A stretch of DNA of 64,000 nt from Methyloversatilis discipulorum (GTDB taxonomy: Bacteria > Pseudomonadota > Gammaproteobacteria > Burkholderiales > Rhodocyclaceae): assembly GCF_000385375.1 (NCBI RefSeq), contig NZ_ARVV01000001.1:558001-622000 (forward strand), given 5' to 3'. A model generated the notes under the pieces. It saw nothing but the letters and a program-made list of their open reading frames with translations, did not search any database and was not told the DNA's origin. The number at the start of each line of letters is the position of its first letter. Positions within the stretch are counted from its first letter, which is position 1. A program made the translations under genes and the position numbers. Shown piece after piece: positions 52,801 through 59,902 of this stretch.

Positions 52801-53055
52801 AAGCTCAAGATAGACCGCAGTTTCATCTGCGACCTGCCGGGCGACGCCAGCGCGGTCGAACTGGTCGACACCATCATCACGCTCGGTCACAAGCTGGGCA
52901 TGTCGGTGCTGGCCGAGGGCGTCGAAACCGAGGGCCAGCGCGATCTTCTGCGCGCGCACGGTTGTGACGCCTGCCAGGGCTATCTGTACGCTGAACCGCT
53001 CACCGCCGCCGAGTTCGAACGTCGCTTCCTGCGTCCGGCGCCCCGCGTGCAGTGA
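49870..53055 (+). CDS. Membrane PAS-GAF-PAS-GGDEF-EAL c-di-GMP enzyme
   Basis: 1061 aa. Membrane helices at about 13-30 and 178-197 bound a ~145-residue helical periplasmic domain. These are followed by PAS (about 205-325), GAF (335-490), PAS (500-620), GGDEF (625-790) and EAL (800-1055). The GGDEF signature reads RQGSDEF, so cyclase activity is doubtful. The EAL domain has EVL for EAL but keeps NMSVAE, DDFGTGYSS, KIDRSF and AEGVETE, so it is probably an active phosphodiesterase. It is coupled to the upstream substrate-binding protein by a 4-bp overlap. Confidence 0.93.
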   Translation: MNGRSAMAGGPPVFGLALLLCACMGLMTYAHMRWDDSLAAALTARDNLAQSRRYALLAQLDTERLLTGVTTIPRTRVIAHLDRALTTARDLRSGGGAIAGFSVRVPVAGDVAAAADAYVAALADARAIMERQLDGFEAGGSALLLAQRAVDSRAVALEDALLRHLAAQRRLLRQHDTATLALVAILGLLVLFYLYVAHRRRDAAVDALLGSESRLRAFVDSLPEVAFMLDRHGRYIESFGNGGALLASPAETLVGRTVEEVFPADVSSRFLAVIRQALARQRTQSYEYTLALAGRQVVFDARVSPVPGSDRVVWVSWDVTARRRAEAHVQALGRLYNFLSQVNQTIVWSADEDELFERICRVAIEFGAYRFAWIMRADDSGTLALRASAGSAVADRAQLVSASSTDAGSVTAAVMRSGKLCRLSALDGDDAWMPAARAAGCMGYVGLPIRLDDKVVAVLGLIAREVDPEDEDEARLLDEVMMDLSFAVRRLRDDRDRARAEQSARLLAAALRSTRDGVVVTDLDGIVVTVNEAFCELNGLDPAATEGCTLVSLLDVEGADALYADIDRALRGGGFWQGEVAARRRNGEAWSGWLSCATVRDDDGRATHRVSVLTDITQARRTEEMLHHLSQYDPLTDLPNRVLIQSRLMHAIDLAARRGTRVAVLFLDLDNFKTINDGLGHAAGDEVLAAVAQRLRARLRRQDTLGRQGSDEFVLLLENIDQPSEAALVAQGVFDNLSAPVRLASGQDIYLQASIGISLYPDNGNSAEDLIRDADAAMYQAKRSGRNTLRFYTDAYTDEATRRLSLDTGLRRALENDEFELRFQPLVDLSDGSLIGAEVLVRLSAAASVHAGPSQFIPIMEANGLIVQLGERVRELACRQGRAWLDAGYRLGTLAVNMSVAEIRRGGLERRIERLLGDTGFPAALLELEVTESSLMEQGDEARHFLDAIKRLGLRMAIDDFGTGYSSLAYLKRLPVNKLKIDRSFICDLPGDASAVELVDTIITLGHKLGMSVLAEGVETEGQRDLLRAHGCDACQGYLYAEPLTAAEFERRFLRPAPRVQ

Positions 53056-53098
53056 GCGCACGACACCAATCCTTTCAAGCGGTATCGGGCGCCGCCCC

Positions 53099-53153
53099 AG
53101 GGTCTGTTGCCATTGAATCGCGGGCCGCGCGCGAATCAATGGCAACAGACCCT
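53099..53153. repeat. 55-bp near-perfect palindrome upstream of the MASE2-GGDEF gene
   Basis: Arms of 18 bp (AGGGTCTGTTGCCATTGA at 53099-53116 and its exact complement at 53136-53153) extend inward by five more pairs after one mismatch. It lies 44 bp after the GGDEF/EAL stop and directly abuts a TAGAAT box. It could be a terminator/repeat element for the upstream gene. The arm core GGCAACAGACCC appears again at 56445-56456. Confidence 0.7.
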
Positions 53154-53158
53154 AGAAT
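53153..53158 (+). promoter_or_regulatory. Putative -10 box of the MASE2-GGDEF gene
   Basis: TAGAAT begins on the last base of the 55-bp palindrome, 111 bp before the ATG. If real, the palindrome covers the -35 region. Confidence 0.35.
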
Positions 53159-53269
53159 GATTGGCCGCGGGTCCGCCTTCCGGGTCCGGTCCGATTTCAG
53201 CGAGTTTCCCGTGCAGTCCGCAATGTCCCTCGATGCCCCGATGTGCCCGCGCCCGAACAGGGTGAGGGC

Positions 53270-54754
53270 ATGAATACTCCTGCCGCAGGCGGTGGCGAGC
53301 ACATGCCCCAGCTGGGCTTCGCGCAGCGCAGCTATCGCGCGCGGCAGGCCGGGCTGCTGTTCGGCCTGCCCATGGTGCTCGCCGTGCTGTACGAGCGCGG
53401 CGACCTGTCGTGGTCGTCCTGGCTGCTCTGGCTGGGCCCCTTGCTGCACGCATTGGTGTGGCCCCACCTCGCCTGGTGGCGCGCCCGGCAGTCGCGCGAT
53501 CCCTTCCGTGCCGAAGGCGACAACCTGCTGGCCGATCATTTCTTCGGTGGTGCATGGACCGCACTGATGGCCTTCAACGCCGTGCCCTCGCTGCTCATCC
53601 TCGCGCTGATGAGCATGGACAGCGTCGCCGGCTGCGGTCCGCGCCTGATGCTGCGTGGCCTGCTGGTGCACGCGGTGGGGGTGTTCGCCGGCGTGCTGCT
53701 TTACGGTTTCGACTGGCAGCCGCTGTCCAGTCTGGTCGTCGTCGCGGCCGGCGTGCCGATGCTGCTGCATCCGATCGCCATCGGCTTCGTCACCAACCAA
53801 GCGCTGCGCAAGCTGCAGCGACAGCGCGAGGCGCTGGAGACGCTGAGCCGGATCGACGCGCTGTCCGGCCTCGCCAACCGCGGTCACTGGGAGGTGCTGG
53901 TGCGCAAGGAATTCGCGCGCTATCGCCGCTACGGGCATACGGCGACGCTGGTGATGGCCGATCTCGATCACTTCAAGTACATCAACGATCGCTACGGCCA
54001 CGCCGCCGGCGACGAGGCGATCCGTCGTTTCGCCGCGCTGCTCGGCCGCGAACTGCGGGTCAATGACACGGCGGGCCGCTACGGTGGCGAGGAATTCGGC
54101 ATCCTGCTGCCGGACACCACCGGCGAGGGCGCACGCGAAATGATGGCGCGCCTGCGTCAGTGCCTGCACGACGAACCGCTGATCGACGGGCACGTGGTCA
54201 CCGCCAGCTTCGGTGTGGCCGAACTGACGCCGATGCTCGATACCTGCGAGGCGTGGATGCGTGTCGCCGACCAGATGCTCTATCGCGCCAAGCATGCCGG
54301 CCGCGACCGCATCGTGCTGCCCGGCCCGGGCGGCGGCGAGGTCGATGGTGGGCCGATCACCGGCGAAGAGGGCGTGCCGCCGCATCTGGCGGTGGCCGCT
54401 GCGCGGCCGGACGTGCTGCGCCAGCTGCTGACCGGCATCGACATGAGCGAAACCGCTTTCGCGCTGTTCGATCCGGTCGACCGGCTGGTGCTGGCCAATG
54501 CAGCCTTCATCGAAATGTACTGCGTGCCGGCCGGCGATCTCCGCTTCGCCGACCTGATGCGACATTGCTACACGCACCGCATCGGGCCGCGCATCGAAAC
54601 GGACGACATCGAAGCCTGGCTTGCGGCCGCCGACAGCAAACGGCGCAGCCGGCCGTGGCGCTCGTTCGACGTCGACATGATGGACGGACGCATCCTGCGG
54701 GTCGAGGAAACGTCGTTTGGCGAAGGCTGGGTGCTCACCTCGGTCCGGCACTAA
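53270..54754 (+). CDS. Diguanylate cyclase, MASE2-GGDEF with C-terminal PAS
   Basis: About 494 aa. A multi-helix N-terminus (about 20-170) starts SYRARQAGLLFGLPMVLAVLYE, resembling MASE2 of AdrA/DgcC. The GGDEF domain (about 200-355) carries an intact GGEEF signature in AGRYGGEEFGILLPD, and a PAS-like domain (about 385-490, AFALFDPVDRLVLANAAFIEMY) lies at the end instead of the usual N-terminal position. ATG 53270 follows a GTGAGG purine stretch; the frame opens at 53243. It is co-directional with, but separately promoted from, the GGDEF/EAL gene. Confidence 0.9.
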   Translation: MNTPAAGGGEHMPQLGFAQRSYRARQAGLLFGLPMVLAVLYERGDLSWSSWLLWLGPLLHALVWPHLAWWRARQSRDPFRAEGDNLLADHFFGGAWTALMAFNAVPSLLILALMSMDSVAGCGPRLMLRGLLVHAVGVFAGVLLYGFDWQPLSSLVVVAAGVPMLLHPIAIGFVTNQALRKLQRQREALETLSRIDALSGLANRGHWEVLVRKEFARYRRYGHTATLVMADLDHFKYINDRYGHAAGDEAIRRFAALLGRELRVNDTAGRYGGEEFGILLPDTTGEGAREMMARLRQCLHDEPLIDGHVVTASFGVAELTPMLDTCEAWMRVADQMLYRAKHAGRDRIVLPGPGGGEVDGGPITGEEGVPPHLAVAAARPDVLRQLLTGIDMSETAFALFDPVDRLVLANAAFIEMYCVPAGDLRFADLMRHCYTHRIGPRIETDDIEAWLAAADSKRRSRPWRSFDVDMMDGRILRVEETSFGEGWVLTSVRH

Positions 54755-54787
54755 GGTCTGCGACAGCGAATCGCGTGCCGCGCGGGC

Positions 54788-55303
54788 TCAGCTGCCGTTG
54801 CGGAAGGGCGCGGCGAGGTCGCCGGCGCAGTTCAGGTACTGACCCGTCACGTCGCGCGGTGCCGGGCCGTTGAATGGCAGCTCGACGTCGCCGCCGATCT
54901 GGCCCAGCACCAGGCGACCGCCGAAGAAAAGGAAGTTGCGCATCAGCGTCGCCCAGTCGAGCTGCTTGTCGGCCTCGAAGCCGGGCAGCGTGAGCCGGCC
55001 GTCCTGGGCGACCAGCAGTATGGCAGGGCGGAACTGCTCGACTTCCAGCCGCGCCAGCACCGGCAGTCCAGGATTGCCCGGCGGCGGCTGCACCTCGACT
55101 CGGGCGTTCACCTCGTCGCCGTCGCGCTGGCGCACGACGCGGATGTCCCAGCCTGACACCGTCACCGCGGTGCCGCAGCCGCGCGGCCAGCCGTTGTCCA
55201 GCTCGACCACTGCGCGGTAGCTGCCGGCGACGCGGTCGGCGGCCGCCAGCGGCGCGGCGGCCAGACATGCCAGCAAGGAGAGGAGCAGGGCGCCGTGTTT
55301 CAT
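54788..55303 (-). CDS. Exported hypothetical protein
   Basis: 171 aa. A signal peptide (1-22, ending PLAAA) leads to a compact predicted beta-rich domain with two Cys (RGCGTAVTV and YLNCAGDLAAPF) that could form a disulfide. I do not recognise a family. Reading outward it lies downstream of the ParA/Gly-rich pair on the same strand (62-bp gap), and its stop faces the MASE2-GGDEF gene stop. It may belong to the ParA operon. Confidence 0.7.
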   Translation of the reverse strand: MKHGALLLSLLACLAAAPLAAADRVAGSYRAVVELDNGWPRGCGTAVTVSGWDIRVVRQRDGDEVNARVEVQPPPGNPGLPVLARLEVEQFRPAILLVAQDGRLTLPGFEADKQLDWATLMRNFLFFGGRLVLGQIGGDVELPFNGPAPRDVTGQYLNCAGDLAAPFRNGS

Positions 55304-55364
55304 GCCGGCTCAGACGCCGCAGGGCGTCCGGAGTTCGCAGTGCTCGCCCGCGGCCCGCTCGGCC

Positions 55365-55577
55365 TCAGTCACCACCACCGCCGCCATCGCCACCACCTCC
55401 ACCGCAATCGCTGCCGCCGTCGCCAACATGGGTGCAGCCCGAATCGTTGCTGCTGCCGGCGATGCCGCTGCCGTCCGCTTGCGAGTCGTGCGGGCGCTCG
55501 CGCAGGCGGCGCAGACCGCCGGTCAGCAGCCACACCAGCGCCGCGACAGCGATCAGCGCGACGACGAAACCGCTCAC
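55365..55577 (-). CDS. Small single-pass membrane protein with Gly/Cys-rich tail
   Basis: 70 aa. GTG start overlaps the ParA stop (GTGA junction). One membrane helix (residues 3-20) leads into a basic stretch (RRLRERP) and a tail SNDSGCTHVGDGG...CGGGGGDGGGGGD. Its orientation by the positive-inside rule puts the basic tail in the cytoplasm. I know no function. The overlap with parA suggests a partner or anchor for that ATPase. Confidence 0.65.
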   Translation of the reverse strand: MSGFVVALIAVAALVWLLTGGLRRLRERPHDSQADGSGIAGSSNDSGCTHVGDGGSDCGGGGGDGGGGGD

Positions 55578-56341
55578 GCGCCGTTCAGCAGCGTGTGCAG
55601 CGCGACGAATTCCTGCGCCAGCTTGTGCGACGGCGCGAAGTGGATCAGCGGCAGTGCCGCCTCATGCGACTCCTTCACCTTGACCGACGGCGACAGCGTC
55701 GCGTCGAGCACCGGCAGGCCTTCGTCGCGCAGTTCCTGCACCACGCGGGCCGGCAGGCTGGAGCGCGCCTGGTACTGGTTCACGACGATGCCTTCGAGCT
55801 TCAGGGCCTCGTTGTGGTCGGCGCGGATCTCTTCGATGTTGTCGATCAGCTGGTACAGCGCCTTGCGCGAGAACTCGTCGCAATCGAACGGGATGAGCAC
55901 CGATTCCGCCGCAATCAGCGCGCAACGCGAATAGAAATTCAGCGCCGGCGGCGTATCGATGTAGATGTGGTCGAACTGGTCCAGCGCTTCCAGCGCCTCG
56001 CGCAGCTTGTAGATCTTGTAGCGCGATTCCAGCTTGTTCTCGAGTTCGGCCAGCTTGGCGCTGGCGGTCATCACGGCCAGACCCGGGTGGGCGGTGTCGG
56101 TGATGAATTCGGTGGTGTCTTTCGGCGTCAGCTTGAAGTTCAGGATCTGGTCGAAGAAGTCGGCGGCGCCAAGCTCGACGCTGTCCGCCGCCTTGCCCAG
56201 CAGATAGTTGCTGGAATTGCCCTGCGTATCGAGGTCGATCACCAGCGTACGTTTGCCGCTTGCCGCGCTGATGGCGGCGAGGTTGCAGGTGATGGTGGAC
56301 TTGCCGACGCCACCTTTCTGGTTGAACACGACGCGACGCAT
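55574..56341 (-). CDS. Orphan ParA/MinD-family ATPase
   Basis: About 255 aa. A deviant Walker A KGGVGKST starts at residue ~9 (MRRVVFNQKGGVGKSTITCNLAA), switch I/II segments are DLDTQGNSSNYLLG and IDTPPALNFYSRCAL. ATG 56341 gives the standard ParA start; the frame extends to 56368. No ParB, parS-like repeats or flagellar/chemotaxis genes are next to it, so it is an orphan positioning ATPase rather than a chromosome-partition pair. It is followed by an overlapping small membrane protein, possibly its cargo or anchor. Confidence 0.9.
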   Translation of the reverse strand: MRRVVFNQKGGVGKSTITCNLAAISAASGKRTLVIDLDTQGNSSNYLLGKAADSVELGAADFFDQILNFKLTPKDTTEFITDTAHPGLAVMTASAKLAELENKLESRYKIYKLREALEALDQFDHIYIDTPPALNFYSRCALIAAESVLIPFDCDEFSRKALYQLIDNIEEIRADHNEALKLEGIVVNQYQARSSLPARVVQELRDEGLPVLDATLSPSVKVKESHEAALPLIHFAPSHKLAQEFVALHTLLNGA

Positions 56342-56469
56342 GACGGACTCCCTGACCGAAAGAGGCATTCTGCCAAATCATTGGGTGCAGTGCACAATAA
56401 GCGTGCTGATTGCGGCCGTCGCGCGCACGCGCCGCGACGTGAAGGGCAACAGACCCCGATCATGACCGG

Positions 56470-56475
56470 TAGAAT
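56470..56475 (+). promoter_or_regulatory. Putative -10 box of the qor-led gene string
   Basis: TAGAAT lies 26 bp before the qor ATG. A GGCAACAGACCC motif (56445-56456), also found in the palindrome at 53099-53153, is 13 bp upstream of it. Confidence 0.4.
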
Positions 56476-56501
56476 TCCGCGCCAATCACCATGAGGGCAG
56501 G

Positions 56502-57491
56502 ATGACCATGACGGATTTCGCTGTACGCATGCACCGCACCGGCGGCCCCGAAGTGCTGCAGTACGAGGCGGTCGAGCCGGGCGCGCCTGCGCCGGGCGAG
56601 GCACGCGTGCGCCAGCATGCGGTCGGCGTCAATTTCATCGACATCTACCACCGCAGCGGCCTCTATCCGGTGCCGTTGCCGAGCGGACTGGGGCAGGAGG
56701 CGGCTGGCGTGGTCGAGGCCATCGGTCCCGGTGTCAGCGAAGTCGCGGTCGGTGACCGTGTCGCCTATGCAGGCGGTCCGCTCGGCGCCTACGCCACGGC
56801 GCGCAATATAGCGGCCGACCGGCTGGTACGTCTGCCGGACGGCGTTTCCTTCGATACCGCTGCCGCGCTGATGCTCAAGGGGCTGACCGCGCACTACCTG
56901 CTGCGCCGCACCTGCCGTGTCGAGCCCGGCGACGCGGTGCTCATCCACGCGGCGGCCGGCGGCGTCGGCCTGATCGCCTGCCAGTGGGCCCGCGCGCTCG
57001 GCGCCACCGTCATCGGCACCGTCAGCACGCCGGACAAGGCGGCGCTGGCGCAGGCCAACGGCTGCGAACACGCGCTGACCGGCGTGGCGCCGGCCGACCT
57101 CGCGGCGCAGGTGCGTGCACTGACCGGCGGCCGCGGCGTGCGCGTGGTCTATGACGGCATCGGCCGCGACACCTTCATGGCTTCACTCGACTGCCTGCAG
57201 CCCATGGGCATGATGGTGAGCTATGGCAATGCGTCCGGGCCGGTCGCGCCATTCGAGCCCGGCATGCTGGCGCAGAAGGGCTCGCTCTTCCTGACCCGGC
57301 CGACGCTGTTCCATTACATTGCCGCCCGTGCCGACCTGGTCGCCGCGGCCGACGAACTGTTCGCCCGCGTACTCGACGGCACGCTGCAGATCAACATTCA
57401 GCAGCGTCATGCGTTAGCCGACTGTGCCCGTGCGCATGAAGCACTGGCCGCGCGTCGCACGACCGGCTCGACCATCCTGTTGCCGCAGTGA
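56502..57491 (+). CDS. qor: NADPH:quinone oxidoreductase (zeta-crystallin type)
   Basis: 329-aa zinc-free MDR-superfamily enzyme that reduces quinones by one electron using NADPH. The substrate-domain motif VGVNFIDIYHRSGLYPVPLPSGLGQEAAG and the nucleotide-binding AAAGGVGLIACQWA match QorA. A GGGCAGG stretch precedes ATG 56502; a second ATG two codons on is possible. It heads a same-strand series of genes to 60676. Confidence 0.93.
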   Translation: MTMTDFAVRMHRTGGPEVLQYEAVEPGAPAPGEARVRQHAVGVNFIDIYHRSGLYPVPLPSGLGQEAAGVVEAIGPGVSEVAVGDRVAYAGGPLGAYATARNIAADRLVRLPDGVSFDTAAALMLKGLTAHYLLRRTCRVEPGDAVLIHAAAGGVGLIACQWARALGATVIGTVSTPDKAALAQANGCEHALTGVAPADLAAQVRALTGGRGVRVVYDGIGRDTFMASLDCLQPMGMMVSYGNASGPVAPFEPGMLAQKGSLFLTRPTLFHYIAARADLVAAADELFARVLDGTLQINIQQRHALADCARAHEALAARRTTGSTILLPQ

Positions 57492-57535
57492 AGCATCCGC
57501 TGCACCGGCGACATCCTCTTTCGGAGCGCTTTTCG

Positions 57536-57874
57536 ATGAAGTTTCTGTTGTCGCTGCTCGCCTGCTGCTGCATCCTGTCTCCCGCCGCGGCGCAGACGCC
57601 GGCGCAGACGGCCTTTCTGAAGGCCGAAACCCGCCGCATCGACGAGCAGTTCGTGCGTCGCGTGGTCGACATCACGAAGCTGCCGGCAGCGCAGGTGCGC
57701 GCCGCCATGCCGGCGGAAGGGCGCATCACCGAACCGTCGGCGCGGGTGGCTGCCGGCATCGAAAAGCAGCTGGGCGAGCCACTGAGCGACGAACAGAAGC
57801 AGGCCATTGCGCACGCGGACGAGGAACGTCGCAGCGCACTGGCCGCGGCACGTGCGGCAGCAAAGAACAAGTAA
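57536..57874 (+). CDS. Small exported hypothetical protein
   Basis: 112 aa. A signal peptide (1-19, ending SPAAA) is followed by a charged helical domain (ETRRIDEQFVRRVVDITKLPAAQVRAAMPAEGRI) and an Ala-rich C-terminus. ATG 57536 with GGAGCG ahead was chosen; the frame begins at 57488 overlapping the qor stop. I do not recognise a family. It sits between qor and the SDR gene in the same run. Confidence 0.7.
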   Translation: MKFLLSLLACCCILSPAAAQTPAQTAFLKAETRRIDEQFVRRVVDITKLPAAQVRAAMPAEGRITEPSARVAAGIEKQLGEPLSDEQKQAIAHADEERRSALAAARAAAKNK

Positions 57875-57907
57875 ACACGCAGAAGCGCAGCAGGTCGGGA
57901 GAGAACT

Positions 57908-58567
57908 ATGGGTTCGAAAGTGTGTGCCATCGTCGGCATGGGCTCAGGCGTCGGCGCCGCAGTGGCGCGGCGTTTCGCCGCCGAGGGCTATTGCGTGGCG
58001 ATGATTTCGCGCGACGCCGGAAAGCTCGAGCGCTACGAGCACGAACTGGCCGCGCGCGGCGTGACCGCGCAGGGTTTCGTGGTCGATGCCGGCAGCGACG
58101 AATCCATCGTGTCGGCCATCGAGAACATGCGGCAGGCGATGCCGCCGCCGGAAGTGCTCATCTTCAACGCCTCGGTGCCGCGCGAATGCGCACCGTCGGT
58201 GCTCGACCCGGAAGCGCTGGCGTCCGATCTGCGCATCGGCGTGCTCGGCGCGCTGACCGCGGCACGCGCCGTGCTGCCGGCGATGCGGGCGACCGGCCAG
58301 GGCAGCATCCTGTACACCGGCGGTGGCCTGGCGATGGAGCCGGTCGCCGCGGCCGCCTCGCTGTCGGTGCAGAAGGCGGCGCTGCGCAACCTCGTATTCA
58401 GCCTGCACCAGGAGCTGTCGCCGGCCGGCGTGCATGCCGCCATCGTCACCATTGCCGGCGTGCTGCGCGAAGGCAGCCTGCTCGACGCATCCCGTGTGGC
58501 CGACGCCTTCTGGACGCTGCACGCGCAGCCGCCCGGCCAGTTTGCGCGCGAGATCGTATTGTCATGA
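57908..58567 (+). CDS. SDR-family protein lacking the catalytic tyrosine
   Basis: 219 aa Rossmann protein with the nucleotide-binding GMGSGVGAAVARRFAAEG near the start and the NAS-type strand LIFNASVPRE. At the YxxxK active site it reads LSVQKAALRN: the Lys is kept but Tyr is Leu, so classical SDR catalysis is unlikely. GGGAGAG precedes the ATG. The last 4 bases overlap the next ParA gene. Possible roles are NAD(P)-sensing or a changed chemistry. Confidence 0.85.
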   Translation: MGSKVCAIVGMGSGVGAAVARRFAAEGYCVAMISRDAGKLERYEHELAARGVTAQGFVVDAGSDESIVSAIENMRQAMPPPEVLIFNASVPRECAPSVLDPEALASDLRIGVLGALTAARAVLPAMRATGQGSILYTGGGLAMEPVAAAASLSVQKAALRNLVFSLHQELSPAGVHAAIVTIAGVLREGSLLDASRVADAFWTLHAQPPGQFAREIVLS

Positions 58568-59205
58568 CGGAACGGGCACTGCGCAGCGTGCTGATCGCCA
58601 ACCCCAAGGGTGGCGCCGGCAAGAGCACGCTGGCCACCAATGTGGCCGGTCACTGGGCCACCCAGGGCGCGCGCGTCATGCTGGGCGACATCGATCGCCA
58701 GCAATCGGCCCGCCACTGGCTGGGCATGCGCTCGCCATTGCTGGCGCCAATCTCCACCTGGGAACTCGAGCCCGAACAGCCGGCCCGTCCGCCGCGCGGC
58801 ACCACCCACGTCGTGCTCGACACGCCGGCCGGCCTGCGCGGCAAGCGGCTGGAGGCGATGCTGAAAATGGTCGACCGCGTGCTGATCCCGGTCCAGCCGT
58901 CGATCTTCGACATCCTCGCCACCGGCGACTTCCTGACCGAACTGGCCGAGCACAAGCGGGTTGCCGCGAACAAGGTGAAGATCGGCATCGTCGGCATGCG
59001 GGTCGACACCCGCACCCGCGCCGCGCACGAACTGGAGCGTTTCTGCGCTGGCCTCGAACTGCCCGTGCTGGCCTACCTGCGCAACTCGCAGCTGTACGTG
59101 CAGACGGCGGCGCACGGCATGAGCATTTTCGACCTGTCGCGCTCGCGCGCGCAGACCGACCGCGAACAGTGGCAACCCATCATCGATTGGCTGGATTCCC
59201 CATGA
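58564..59205 (+). CDS. Second orphan ParA-family ATPase
   Basis: 213 aa. Deviant Walker A in IANPKGGAGKSTLATNVAGHWA; DIDRQQSARHWLG; switch-type VLDTPAGLRGKRLEAML. It is shorter than the other ParA here and lies in frame with ATGA overlaps on both sides (SDR upstream, FMN reductase downstream). The start ATG 58564 is fixed by these overlaps. There is no ParB. Its position inside a redox gene string is unusual and suggests a cargo other than DNA. Confidence 0.88.
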   Translation: MTERALRSVLIANPKGGAGKSTLATNVAGHWATQGARVMLGDIDRQQSARHWLGMRSPLLAPISTWELEPEQPARPPRGTTHVVLDTPAGLRGKRLEAMLKMVDRVLIPVQPSIFDILATGDFLTELAEHKRVAANKVKIGIVGMRVDTRTRAAHELERFCAGLELPVLAYLRNSQLYVQTAAHGMSIFDLSRSRAQTDREQWQPIIDWLDSP

Positions 59206-59843
59206 ACAACTCGACACGCAACAGCAAGAGCCTCGCCGTCGTCCGCGACAGTTCCGAGCTGGATGGCGCCAAGGCGCGCATCCTGGTGTTCGCCGGCAGC
59301 ACGCGCGAGGCTTCGTTCAACCGCAAGCTGGCGATCGCCGCCGCGCGCGCGATCGAGGAAGCCGGCGGCGAGGCGACGCTGATGGATCTGCGCGACCACC
59401 CGCTGCCGCTGTACGACGGCGATCTCGAAGCGTCGGCCGGGCTGCCGCTGGGTGTGCGCCCGCTGAAGGAACTGTTCAAGTCGCACGACGGCCTGTTCAT
59501 CGCGTCGCCCGAATACAACGGGTCGATGAGCGCCGTGCTCAAGAACACGCTGGACTGGGTGTCGCGCCCGGCCGGCGACGAGGCGGGCACCGTGCCCTAT
59601 GCCAACAAGACGGTCGCACTGGGCGCTGCCTCGCCCGGCGCGCTCGGTGGCCTGCGTGGTCTGGTGCATCTGCGCGCGGTGCTGCAGTCGGTCGGCGCGC
59701 TGGTGCTGTCGGAGCAGATCGCGGTCGGCAACGCCGCTTCCGCCTTCACGCCGGAAGGCGGGCTGGCCGACGAGCGGATGCAGCAGATGCTGCGCCGCAC
59801 GGTCGCGCGCCTGGTCGATGTCGCCTCGCGCCTGCGCGATTGA
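59202..59843 (+). CDS. NADPH-dependent FMN reductase
   Basis: 213-aa flavodoxin-like reductase of the SsuE/ArsH/ChrR group. The FMN-binding loop is ILVFAGSTREASFNRKLA and the signature SPEYNGSMSAVLKNTLDW is intact. It could act on quinones, chromate or other electron acceptors, fitting the qor neighbour. ATG 59202 overlaps the ParA stop by 4 bp. Confidence 0.9.
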   Translation: MNNSTRNSKSLAVVRDSSELDGAKARILVFAGSTREASFNRKLAIAAARAIEEAGGEATLMDLRDHPLPLYDGDLEASAGLPLGVRPLKELFKSHDGLFIASPEYNGSMSAVLKNTLDWVSRPAGDEAGTVPYANKTVALGAASPGALGGLRGLVHLRAVLQSVGALVLSEQIAVGNAASAFTPEGGLADERMQQMLRRTVARLVDVASRLRD

Positions 59844-59902
59844 CGGAACGCGCCTGCGCGACTGAAGTTTTTCATTACAACAAACACGAGCCTGGAAGAG
59901 AC

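Noticed and set aside
49789..53145. Minus-strand open frame of over 1100 codons opposite the GGDEF/EAL gene
   Set aside because: The plus strand has complete PAS, GAF, GGDEF and EAL motifs; the antisense is His/Arg-rich and featureless.
57424..58564. Apparent large fusion frame leading into the second ParA
   Set aside because: The upstream part is an out-of-frame reading of qor, the small exported protein and the SDR. ParA starts at ATG 58564, which overlaps the SDR stop.
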